59,936 bases of DNA, taken from assembly GCA_023150945.1 (NCBI GenBank), contig JAKLJX010000033.1, positions 1 through 59,936 on the forward strand. The letters run 5' to 3'. Under the pieces are notes generated by a model. The model worked only from the letters and a program-made list of their open reading frames with translations. It was not told where the DNA came from and did no database searches. This DNA is from a bacterium (GTDB taxonomy: Bacteria > Zhuqueibacterota > Zhuqueibacteria > Zhuqueibacterales > Zhuqueibacteraceae). Position numbers and translations under genes: made by a program. Below are positions 52,508-59,936 of this stretch, one piece after another. Position 1 is the first letter of the stretch. Each line of letters starts with the position of its first letter.

Positions 52508-54415
52508 ATGAACACCACCATCCATCTGCGCCCGGCTGCGGCGCACGACAGCGAAGATGTGCTGCGCTGGCGCAATGATCCCCTCACCCGCGCCAACTCC
52601 TTTCACAGCGAGACGATTTCTCCGGAAGAACACCAGCGCTGGTTCAGCCAGACGCTGCAGCGCAGCGACCGGCTGTTGCTCATCGGCCTGGCGGACGCCG
52701 GCAAGATCGGCGTCGTGCGCTTTGATCTCGCCGGCGACAGCGCGGAGATCAACCTCAACCTGGCACCGGAAGCGCGCGGCCGCGGGCTGGGCACGGCGTT
52801 GATTGTCGCCGGCAGCGGTTATTTGCTGCAGCAGCATCCGGCCATCGCGAAAATCTACGCGAATATCAAACGCGAGAACCTGGCCTCGGTTCGGGCGTTC
52901 GAGAAGGCCGGCTATCGTTTGCTGGCCGGCGGCGAGCACGCAACCTACGTTTTCACACCCGATCGCAGCGCGGCAGCCGGCAGCCGCCCCAACCGCCGCA
53001 TGATTGCACGGCAGGTGATGCAATTGTCGAGCGCCAACGTGATGGTGCAGGCGGCGCGCTTCATGAAGAATTTTCTGCTGGCGCGGCTGCTCGGCCCGCA
53101 ATTGTTCGGCTTGTGGAACGGCCTGCAAATTCTGCTGGTGTACGGCGTGAACGCGCATCTCGGCGTGCTCAATGCGATGAATCGCGAAGTGCCCTTGCGC
53201 CGCGGCCGCGGCCAGAGCGCAGCGATTCCGGCGCTGGCGCGCGTCAGCCTGACCTTCACCATGATCGCCACGCTGGCGCTGGCGGTGGTGCTCGTGCTGA
53301 TCAGCATTTCGCCGCTGGTCGACGGTCTCGAAGCCGTGGCGTTGCGCCTGCTCGCCGCGGTGTTGCTGGCGCAACAGCTTTATCAATTCTTCCAATTTTG
53401 GCTGCGCGCCGATGATCAATTCGCCCTGCTCAGCCGCACGCTGGTCGTTTCGGCGGTGATCGAGCTGGCTGTGACGGTGGCGTGGGTTTATTATGTCGGC
53501 TTTCTCGGCATCTTCTACGGCTTTTTGGCCGGCGCGCTGGTGGCCGTCGTGCTCTGCCTGCGCGCGGTCAATCCCGCGTTTTGGCGCCTTGCTTTCGATT
53601 TCAAACTCATTCCGCAGTTGGTGCGGCTGGGTTTTCCGATGATGATCGTCGGCCTAAGCTACAGTTTGATGACGACGCTCGATCGCGTGTTGATCATCAA
53701 CTTTCTCGGCACCGAGCAGCTCGGCTACTATGCCTTGGGGCCGCTGGTGCTGGCGGCGCTGACCTATGTGCCGGCCACCATCAATCAAGTGATCTACCCC
53801 AAGCTGGGCGAGCGTTACGGCGCGACCGGCGAAGCGCCCAGCGTGGCCGGCTATGTCATCCGGCCCACCGTCATCACAGCGTACCTCATGGCCTTGGTGT
53901 TGGGCGGCGCTTATCTCGGCCTGCCGCTGCTGCTGCAATTGCTGCCGAAATACAACGCCGGATTGCCGGCGGCGCGCATTCTGTTCGCGGGCTTCTATTT
54001 CCTCAGTCTGGTCGGCGCCAGTGCCAACTTGCTGGTCACCATCAACCGCCAGATGCAATACCTGGCCACGTTGTTCGCGGCGATTGCCCTGGGCTTGCTG
54101 CTCAATTTTGCCGCGATTTTCGCGGGCTGGGGCATTGCCGGCATTGCCGCCACCACCAGCGTCACCTATTTTCTTTATGCCGCCGGCGTCATTGGCTTCA
54201 CCGCCCGGCGTTACCTCGGCCTGAGCCGCAGGCAACTCCATCGCCTGGCCTGGCGCATCGTGCTGCCCTATGGCCTGGCCGTGGCCAGCCTCGCCGCCGC
54301 CCTGCAGATTGAAACCGGCAATCCCCTGCTCACGCCCTGTCTGCAACTCGGTGCGTTTGTGCTGGCATTCAGCCTGCTCGCGTTCCTGCCCGGCCGCCGG
54401 GAGATGTCATCGTGA
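52508..54415 (+). CDS. Fusion of PseH-like N-acetyltransferase and Wzx-type flippase
   Basis: The 635-residue protein joins two functions usually on separate genes. Residues 1-155 are a GNAT acetyltransferase with the acetyl-CoA motif APEARGRGLGTALI and a NLASVRAFEKAGYRL ending, in the RimJ/PseH style; this supplies the acetylation step between PseC and PseG. Residues about 165-635 contain about 12-14 membrane spans of the polysaccharide flippase type, starting MQLSSANVMVQAARFMKNFLL. ATG 52508 is chosen over GTG 52505. The GNAT would sit on the cytoplasmic side. The 3' end overlaps the next gene by four bases. Confidence 0.88.
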   Translation: MNTTIHLRPAAAHDSEDVLRWRNDPLTRANSFHSETISPEEHQRWFSQTLQRSDRLLLIGLADAGKIGVVRFDLAGDSAEINLNLAPEARGRGLGTALIVAGSGYLLQQHPAIAKIYANIKRENLASVRAFEKAGYRLLAGGEHATYVFTPDRSAAAGSRPNRRMIARQVMQLSSANVMVQAARFMKNFLLARLLGPQLFGLWNGLQILLVYGVNAHLGVLNAMNREVPLRRGRGQSAAIPALARVSLTFTMIATLALAVVLVLISISPLVDGLEAVALRLLAAVLLAQQLYQFFQFWLRADDQFALLSRTLVVSAVIELAVTVAWVYYVGFLGIFYGFLAGALVAVVLCLRAVNPAFWRLAFDFKLIPQLVRLGFPMMIVGLSYSLMTTLDRVLIINFLGTEQLGYYALGPLVLAALTYVPATINQVIYPKLGERYGATGEAPSVAGYVIRPTVITAYLMALVLGGAYLGLPLLLQLLPKYNAGLPAARILFAGFYFLSLVGASANLLVTINRQMQYLATLFAAIALGLLLNFAAIFAGWGIAGIAATTSVTYFLYAAGVIGFTARRYLGLSRRQLHRLAWRIVLPYGLAVASLAAALQIETGNPLLTPCLQLGAFVLAFSLLAFLPGRREMSS

Positions 54416-56229
54416 GAACCGTCATCGTGCTGGAGCGCGGCGCAGCTCTCCCCGACATGCCATCGCTGGAGACGGCGGAGCGCCTCTATTTCACCGACGA
54501 TCACCACCTGCAACAGCAACTGGATGCCGCCGCACAAACCTGGCTCTCGACGCCGCGTCTGCTTTCCAACGCCGAATTGGAGGAATTGACTGCCGTCGCA
54601 GCGCAACGGCATGCCGATTGGCTGCAGCGTTCGCCGGAATTCCACCATGCCGGTTTGCCCATTGCCACGAGTCTGGTGCAATTTTATGAACCCTGGGCGA
54701 TCGCGCTGCGCAAGCTTGCGGCTTATCGCCGTTTGCTTGCCTCCGCCCGGCCGCTGCGCGTGATTGCGCCCGCCAGCGAAATGCCGTGGCTGCAAGCGCT
54801 GCTCTCTAGGCAACCGGAGGTGGAACTCGTTGCCGCAGCGGCGCCGCGCGGCTTCCTGCGCAAGCTGCGGCAACGGCTTGCGAACAGTTGGCTGATCCAT
54901 CGCCTGCGTTATCGCGGCGGCTGGCGGCCGGCGCTGCGCTTCTACTTCGATTACTGGTGGAGTGAAACGCCGTGGCTGAAAGCGCCGGTGAAACCAGCCG
55001 AGCTTGCCGGCGATTATGTGCTGTTCTCCACCGGCTACATCAATCACGCCAGGACGTTTCTGCCGATTCTGCGCAAGCTGCCGCGGCCTTATCTCCTCAT
55101 TGCCAGCACGCCCGCAGCCTGCCGCTATTTTCGCGAACAGGGCGTGCCCTATCGCCGCTTCGGCCACTTCATCACACCGGCCGCCTGGCGGCGTTATCGC
55201 GCCTTTGATCGCACCAAGCTCGACGCGCTGGTCGCGGCGGGCAGCGACGCCCTTTTCAATTTCGAAGGCATCGATCTGCGGCCGTTCGTGCGCGCGAGTT
55301 TGCTCCGGCTGTTGCGCCATCAGCTCGGCCGCCTGCGCTTGTATGCCGAAGTCTATCTCGAGTTGCTGCGGCGGGCGCGGCCGCGGCACGTCGTGGTGGC
55401 GGATGACACCACCACGCACGGCCGCCTCCTCGTGCTGGCGGCGCAAGCCTGCGGCATTCCCACGCTCAACATTCAGCACGGCGCCATCGCCGACGTGCAG
55501 CACTATCGCCAGACCGTGGCCGAGAAGCTGGCGGTGTGGGGCGAACACGATCGCGCTTTGCTCGTACGACACGGCGTCGCCGCGGAGAAGGTCGTCGTCA
55601 CCGGTCAGCCGCGCTTCGAGGCCGCGGCAACTGCCCCGGCGGAAACCGCAAGTCTGCGGCGCCGGTATCGCGTGCCGGCAAACGCGAAGGTGCTGCTGTG
55701 GGCCACCACGCCTTTTGTGCCGCGCCTATCCTACGATGTGCCGGAGCGCAATCAGCGCTATCTCGCCGCGTTGCTCGAAATTCTGGCCGCCGAGCCGCTG
55801 TGGTTTCTGTTGATCAAACTGCATCCGCGTGATCAGCGTGAAGTCTATGAAAAGGGATTAGCAGAACGCGATCGCGCGCTGCGCGGCCGGGTGCGCCTGC
55901 TGCAAGCCGAAGACATGCAGGGGCTACTGCCCCTCGCCGACGTGCTGCTGGCCTGGAACACCAGCGTGATTCAAGAAGCGGTGCTGGCGGGCAAAGCCAT
56001 CATCGGCGTCAACTTTTTCGGCATGCCGGAATCCATTCCCTCGGTCTCCGAGGGCGTGGCATTGCCCGCCCGCACGCCGGAAGAACTGCGCGGCGCGTTG
56101 CAAAGCCTCTTGTTGGGGAAGGGCGCCGTGCACGCCATGCTGGCCGAGGCGCGGCCACGCTATGCTGCCCGCTATTTGAATGTGAGCGAACGCTCCGCGG
56201 TTGACCGTATCCTCGAGCTGCTGGCCTGA
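54412..56229 (+). CDS. GT-B type glycosyltransferase, possibly a nonulosonate transferase
   Basis: The 605-residue protein has an N-terminal helical region and a C-terminal GT-B-like domain. Phrases such as LNIQHGAIADVQHY, the VTGQPRFEA link and the LLIKLHPRD segment resemble the CDP-glycerol transferase/polysialyltransferase-like group. The GTG at 54412 overlaps the flippase stop. Being the last gene of the pseudaminic operon it may attach CMP-activated pseudaminic acid to a glycan or protein, but the acceptor and sugar are inferred from context only. Confidence 0.72.
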   Translation: MRTVIVLERGAALPDMPSLETAERLYFTDDHHLQQQLDAAAQTWLSTPRLLSNAELEELTAVAAQRHADWLQRSPEFHHAGLPIATSLVQFYEPWAIALRKLAAYRRLLASARPLRVIAPASEMPWLQALLSRQPEVELVAAAAPRGFLRKLRQRLANSWLIHRLRYRGGWRPALRFYFDYWWSETPWLKAPVKPAELAGDYVLFSTGYINHARTFLPILRKLPRPYLLIASTPAACRYFREQGVPYRRFGHFITPAAWRRYRAFDRTKLDALVAAGSDALFNFEGIDLRPFVRASLLRLLRHQLGRLRLYAEVYLELLRRARPRHVVVADDTTTHGRLLVLAAQACGIPTLNIQHGAIADVQHYRQTVAEKLAVWGEHDRALLVRHGVAAEKVVVTGQPRFEAAATAPAETASLRRRYRVPANAKVLLWATTPFVPRLSYDVPERNQRYLAALLEILAAEPLWFLLIKLHPRDQREVYEKGLAERDRALRGRVRLLQAEDMQGLLPLADVLLAWNTSVIQEAVLAGKAIIGVNFFGMPESIPSVSEGVALPARTPEELRGALQSLLLGKGAVHAMLAEARPRYAARYLNVSERSAVDRILELLA

Positions 56230-56445
56230 ACGCGATTCCGCAGCGCCGGTGAATGACCGCTACTTCCTCCCGCAAGGCAGCGCCCGCCGGAATCTTCACC
56301 GCCGCGCGAACCAATCCTCGCTGCCGGCAGTTAGAAAACGTGGAATTCAACTCACGAAGTGAACCTGCCCCGCAGCGCTGGCACTGAGTTTCACCGGTTA
56401 CCCCCAGTCGGCAAGGGCCTCCAAAATTCGCCGTGGAGGATCGTC

Positions 56446-59400
56446 ATGTTCTTCAAAAAAAGTGCCTGCCTCATCGTCGCCGTTGTGCTTATCCCCCTCG
56501 TTCTATCAGCACAAACCCAGTGGCAAACCTATCCCGGCAATCCCCTCATCACTGCAAATGTTTTCTATTCGATGGATCCCGCAGTGGTATTCAATCCGGC
56601 GACCGGCCTCTACCAGATGTGGTATACTGCTGATCAAGAGGGCCACTACTATGTCTTCTATGCTACTTCTGAAGATGGCCTCGCCTGGGAGAAATTCGGC
56701 GGTAACCCCGTGCTCAGCCCCGGGCCGGAGAGTGCCTGGGATGGCTGGCATGCGCGCTGCTCTGCCGTGGTTTTCGATGGTGAGAAATATCACATGTTCT
56801 ACATGGGCGCCAGTTACAGCTCACGTGAGCGGATCGGCCTCGCGACCTCTTTCGACGGCATTCACTGGCAAAAGTATCAGAACAATCCGATCCTGGGGCC
56901 GGGTGCGCCGGGAACATGGGATCAAACCCAGGTCTATCATCCTGAAGTCTATTTCGACGGCGCGATGTTCTATCTCTGGTACGCCGGCTACAACGGCAGC
57001 ACGATGCGCGGCGGCTTGGCAACCTCACCGGATGGCATGCACTGGACGAAACATCCGGCAAATCCTGTGTTGCAGGTGGGCGCACCGGGCGAGTGGGATG
57101 ACTACGGTGTGTGGCCCAACAGCGGCGTGGTCCGCAGCGACGGCGTTTTCTATCTGCTGTATTCCGCAGCGAGCAACCAGAACACCAGCAGGGGCGCAAT
57201 CGGTTTGGCGACCTCTGCGGATGGCGTGCACTGGACGAAACACCAAGGCAACCCCGTGCTGCGCGCCGGCGCGCCGGGTTCGTGGAATCAAGCGGGACTC
57301 GGGCCGGGAGCGCTGCTTTTCGATGGTACGTATTTCAAGCTTTGGTTTGCGGGCCACACCAATCCCACCAACACCTGGCACATCGGCTATGCGCAATCAG
57401 CGCGCGGTGCTGCCACGGATTTCGCTTTGGAGTTCGATGGCCGCGATGACATCGTAAAGATCCCGGACGCCGGCAATGCGCTCGACTTGGACGATTTCAC
57501 CATCGAGGCCTGGGTTTACCGGCTGTCCGCGAATGCCAACCACATGCTGGTCTCCAAAGCCGAAGCGGGCGAAACCGCGGCAGTGAATTCCAACTTCTGG
57601 TTGTGGATCAAAGACAATAATCGCGCCGAAGTGGGCTGGGAGCTGGCGAATTCGGAAAATCAGCAGGTGGAGGGCACCACCGCAATCGCGCCCAACAAGT
57701 GGTATCACCTCGCCGGCGTGCGCGCGGCCGGTGCCAGCACGTTGCGCATTTATGTGAATGGCGAATTGGACGCGCCGCCTCATCCCACCAGCGGGCAGCC
57801 GAACCGGCAAGATGTTCCCGTCTATCTGGGCGACACGCCGGGCGTTGCAAATGAGAAGTTCCACGGCATCATCGATGAGGTGCGCATTTGGAATGTCGCG
57901 CGCAGCGCAGCCGAGATTCGCGCCACGATGAATGCCGAAATCACCGGTTCGGAACCTGGCCTGGTCGGTTATTGGCGACTGAATGAAGGCGAAGGCCAGC
58001 TCGTGCATGATCAGAGTCCCTCCGGCAATCACGGCCAGCGGGGATTGCTGCCGGAGGCGGAGAGTGCGGATCCGCGCTGGGTCGGCGTCGCGCGGACGGG
58101 CGGAGATTGTGCCGGCATACCGCTGCCTGCCGCGGAAGCTTATGGCAACATCAACGGTCAGGATCAATCCCATGCAGATCGCGTTGTGTATTGTTTCCCC
58201 GGCCAGCCCGGTGATTTGTATCTCTCCTTTGCCGCCTATGATATCGACTCACCCACCGAGGTTGCCCTCCGCTTGAACGGCATGAAAGTGTTCGACGTGC
58301 CGGTGACTCTCAACAACGGCTGGAGCGGATTGTTCGGCGTGTTGCTGCCGGATGATTTGATCAACGACTTGGGATCAAATGAACTGGTTTTCGACAACGT
58401 CAAAAATCCACCGAAGAATTGGCGCTGGGGCGTGCGGCAGGTTTCGGTTGATCGCTTTCAAGCGCTGCCTTCGTTCGCGGCTTTGGGCAATATCAAAGGC
58501 GGCGATCAATCCCATGCCGACAAGGTTGTTTACTTCTTCTCGGGCCAGCCCGGCGATCTCCGCCTGGCGTATGAAGTCTATGATATCGACCATCCCAACG
58601 AGCTGGACCTGCTGCTCAATGGCGTGAAGCTGCACGACGAGGCGGTCACCTCCAACGAGTCCTGGAGCGGGCCGCGCACACTGTTGTTACCGGACGAGTT
58701 TGCCAATGATGCCGGCATCAATGTCTTGATCTTCGAGAACACGCAAAACCCGCCGCGGCAGTGGCTGTGGGGTGTGCGCAACGTCAGCCTCGAGCCGGTC
58801 ACGACGCAATCACTCGCGCTGGCACTGCCGGCGAATATCAAGTTCGCGGGCGAACAAGTTCAATGGCCTTCCTTGTTGTTTGATGGCCGGGTGCAGCCGC
58901 CCGCGCGGCCGCTGGGAGATGATGCCGAGCTTCCCGACAGCACATTTGCCGGCGCCACCACTGTGGCTGTGGGCGGCAGACTCACCGTGGATTTGACCGC
59001 GGCCCAACCGATCGACGCTTTCGTGCTGCATCCGGATCCGAATGCCCAGCGATACTTCCACCTTCAGCTCGAAGCCTCGCTCGACGGGCAATCCTGGCAG
59101 CCCATGATGACGAGTTCCGGCGTGGCTTTGCAGGGCACACAGTTCGTGTCGCTGCCGCGCCTGTGGGCGCGTTTCCTGCGCTTGCGCGGCGCCAGCATGC
59201 TGGTTGCCACCGACTCGCTCGAGGTTGCCGGCGCGGAAGCGGAATTCTGGCGGCAGCAGGATGAGCTGATCGCGCAGGCGCCCCGCGCGGCGCTGGCCGT
59301 GGCGGAATTGGTCTTGCTCTCGCGGACAGGCAGTGTGCGCGTCAACGATCCGGTTGCCGCGCTGCCGGTCGCCTACCGCCTGGCGCAAAACTTCCCCAAT

Positions 59401-59631
59401 CCTTTCAATCCAACGACCACCATCCAGTTTGACTTGCCACGGCCGGGCCGCGTGCAGTTGGCGATCTATGATGTCAACGGCACGTGCGTGCGCGTGCTGC
59501 AGGAGGGCAACCTGCCGGCCGGCGCACATGCCGTCACCTTCGAGCCGCGCGGGCTTGCATCCGGAATCTACTTCTATCGTCTGGAAGCGGGCGGTTTCCG
59601 CGCCACGCGCAAACTGCTGTTGCTCAGGTGA
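56446..59631 (+). CDS. Large secreted beta-propeller/LamG protein with a Por-type C-terminal domain
   Basis: The 1061-residue protein has a signal peptide (residues 1-22) and a five-bladed-propeller-like region (about 25-350) of repeated WY...GxxxATSxDGxxWxK motifs resembling GH32/43/130 folds. It then has a LamG-like sandwich (about 360-550), two 114-residue repeats (from 58144 and 58486, each starting GNIxGxDQSHAD), a discoidin-like region and a FlgD-like tail ending KLLLLR. GGAGG at 56434-56438 supports ATG 56446. It is probably surface-bound and may act on or bind glycans; catalytic acids cannot be assigned. Confidence 0.87.
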   Translation: MFFKKSACLIVAVVLIPLVLSAQTQWQTYPGNPLITANVFYSMDPAVVFNPATGLYQMWYTADQEGHYYVFYATSEDGLAWEKFGGNPVLSPGPESAWDGWHARCSAVVFDGEKYHMFYMGASYSSRERIGLATSFDGIHWQKYQNNPILGPGAPGTWDQTQVYHPEVYFDGAMFYLWYAGYNGSTMRGGLATSPDGMHWTKHPANPVLQVGAPGEWDDYGVWPNSGVVRSDGVFYLLYSAASNQNTSRGAIGLATSADGVHWTKHQGNPVLRAGAPGSWNQAGLGPGALLFDGTYFKLWFAGHTNPTNTWHIGYAQSARGAATDFALEFDGRDDIVKIPDAGNALDLDDFTIEAWVYRLSANANHMLVSKAEAGETAAVNSNFWLWIKDNNRAEVGWELANSENQQVEGTTAIAPNKWYHLAGVRAAGASTLRIYVNGELDAPPHPTSGQPNRQDVPVYLGDTPGVANEKFHGIIDEVRIWNVARSAAEIRATMNAEITGSEPGLVGYWRLNEGEGQLVHDQSPSGNHGQRGLLPEAESADPRWVGVARTGGDCAGIPLPAAEAYGNINGQDQSHADRVVYCFPGQPGDLYLSFAAYDIDSPTEVALRLNGMKVFDVPVTLNNGWSGLFGVLLPDDLINDLGSNELVFDNVKNPPKNWRWGVRQVSVDRFQALPSFAALGNIKGGDQSHADKVVYFFSGQPGDLRLAYEVYDIDHPNELDLLLNGVKLHDEAVTSNESWSGPRTLLLPDEFANDAGINVLIFENTQNPPRQWLWGVRNVSLEPVTTQSLALALPANIKFAGEQVQWPSLLFDGRVQPPARPLGDDAELPDSTFAGATTVAVGGRLTVDLTAAQPIDAFVLHPDPNAQRYFHLQLEASLDGQSWQPMMTSSGVALQGTQFVSLPRLWARFLRLRGASMLVATDSLEVAGAEAEFWRQQDELIAQAPRAALAVAELVLLSRTGSVRVNDPVAALPVAYRLAQNFPNPFNPTTTIQFDLPRPGRVQLAIYDVNGTCVRVLQEGNLPAGAHAVTFEPRGLASGIYFYRLEAGGFRATRKLLLLR
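58144..58810 (+). repeat. Two tandem 342-base coding repeats in the LamG protein gene
   Basis: The repeats begin at 58144 and 58486. Both encode GNIxGxDQSHADxVVY, then GQPGDLxL, YDID, WSG, LLPD, NPP and WGVR at the same spacing. The modules appear to be beta-sandwich units duplicated within the gene. Confidence 0.8.
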
Positions 59632-59936
59632 GGCGCGGCATTCTCGTCGCCCGGCAATACCGGGAGCCTGGCGGCACTCCTCCGGACGGATTGGCGCAGG
59701 CGTCTGCAATCACAAAATCTCTCCCCCTTCTCTGCCCAAGCGAAGGGGGATGCGCTCCCGCAGTGCAAAAACCACTTGGCTCGACACCGACTGGCTGCAA
59801 TCCCCATCTGCTTTCAATCTGCGATTGACTCCGCAAGCTGCCACCACCAATGCGCAGCGCCCGTTGCCTCAAAATTAAATGTTACCCAAATTTGTGAGAA
59901 CTGGGGTGATTTTGATTTATTGTTCTTTTGCTGTTG
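59632..59936. other. Gene-free end of the window
   Basis: No coding frame is convincing. A hairpin lies at 59722-59750 (TCCCCCTTC and GAAGGGGGA, 11-base loop); it may mark the end of the LamG transcript but no U tract follows. Confidence 0.5.
59722..59750 (+). terminator. Hairpin after the LamG protein gene
   Basis: A perfect 9-bp stem (59722-59730 with 59742-59750) encloses an 11-base loop. It lies 90 bases after the stop, with no T tract after it, so it could equally be a repeat-type hairpin. Confidence 0.4.

Noticed and set aside
46511-56229. Reading the nonulosonate cluster as legionaminic or sialic acid synthesis
   Set aside because: The first enzyme is PseB-type (FSRDELKQYEM) and a PseG-type hydrolase is present. 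NeuC-type epimerase and LegB features are absent.
1-59936. Inverted TGGGTAACA/TGTTACCCA near the two ends of the window
   Set aside because: Only about nine bases match. There is no transposase or target duplication, so this is probably chance or an assembly-end effect.
1-59936. CRISPR arrays, tRNA or rRNA genes, prophage and insertion sequences
   Set aside because: I read the intergenic stretches for regularly spaced repeats, cloverleaf-like sequences and transposase-like frames and found none. Short or degenerate RNA genes could be missed by eye.

Overview
The window is a contiguous, gene-dense, GC-rich stretch from a Gram-negative bacterium. It encodes an outer-membrane beta-barrel protein. 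Two large secreted proteins end in the FlgD-like/Por-type C-terminal domain (asparagine/proline-rich linker, then Ig-like strands ending in KLLLLR). This tail is typical of the FCB group and especially of uncultivated lineages such as candidate division KSB1 or Calditrichota. That placement is an inference; there is no rRNA or marker set here to prove it. I see no tRNA, rRNA, CRISPR array, insertion sequence or phage gene. Promoter-like sites recur as TTGAC(A/T)-N17-TATxxT.

Region 1 (1-14,940, all on the + strand) is a transport island. It holds an OPT peptide transporter, a sodium/proton antiporter-like carrier, a dicarboxylate/amino-acid symporter, a membrane proton-pumping pyrophosphatase, a concentrative nucleoside transporter, a 38-residue membrane microprotein, an APC amino-acid permease and CreD. 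Two small secreted paralogues of unknown function (3000-3398 and 7597-7998) are scattered among them. Ion gradients from the pyrophosphatase could power the scavenging carriers.

Region 2 (15,000-23,720) is housekeeping and envelope: guaA, a GT21/HpnI-like glycosyltransferase, a NatAB-like ABC exporter, alanine racemase, elongation factor P with an unusual loop, a monofunctional transglycosylase and a small winged-helix protein.

Region 3 (23,920-31,300) is the most novel-looking locus. A minus-strand operon encodes an outer-membrane barrel protein, a membrane-spanning protein with periplasmic TPRs and a cytoplasmic ATPase, and a soluble protein joining a related ATPase to a Ser/Thr kinase. 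It is divergent from a GAF-AAA-Fis sigma-54 activator, and back-to-back promoters lie in the shared intergenic region. The layout suggests an envelope-to-cytoplasm signalling pathway.

Region 4 (31,430-37,520) carries a polymerase-I-type 5'-3' exonuclease, a secreted cupredoxin, an ABC-2 exporter, a YHS-thioredoxin fusion, RidA and an adenosine-specific kinase. The cupredoxin/ABC/YHS-TlpA run looks metal- or respiration-related.

Region 5 (37,290-46,370, all minus strand) has TPR and small membrane proteins, a secreted subtilase, an atypical receiver protein, a CPBP protease, a TrmH-type methyltransferase, a PTS EIIA-like protein and a large YfhO-like membrane protein.

Region 6 (46,500-56,230, + strand) is a complete pseudaminic acid pathway: associated methylase, PseB, PseC, a PseF/SpsF-type cytidylyltransferase, PseG, PseI, a PseH-like acetyltransferase fused to a Wzx-type flippase, and a glycosyltransferase. 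No flagellin is nearby, so a surface glycan is the likely product. The window ends with a 1061-residue secreted beta-propeller/LamG protein and a gene-free tail. Three families of short dispersed intergenic repeats occur.
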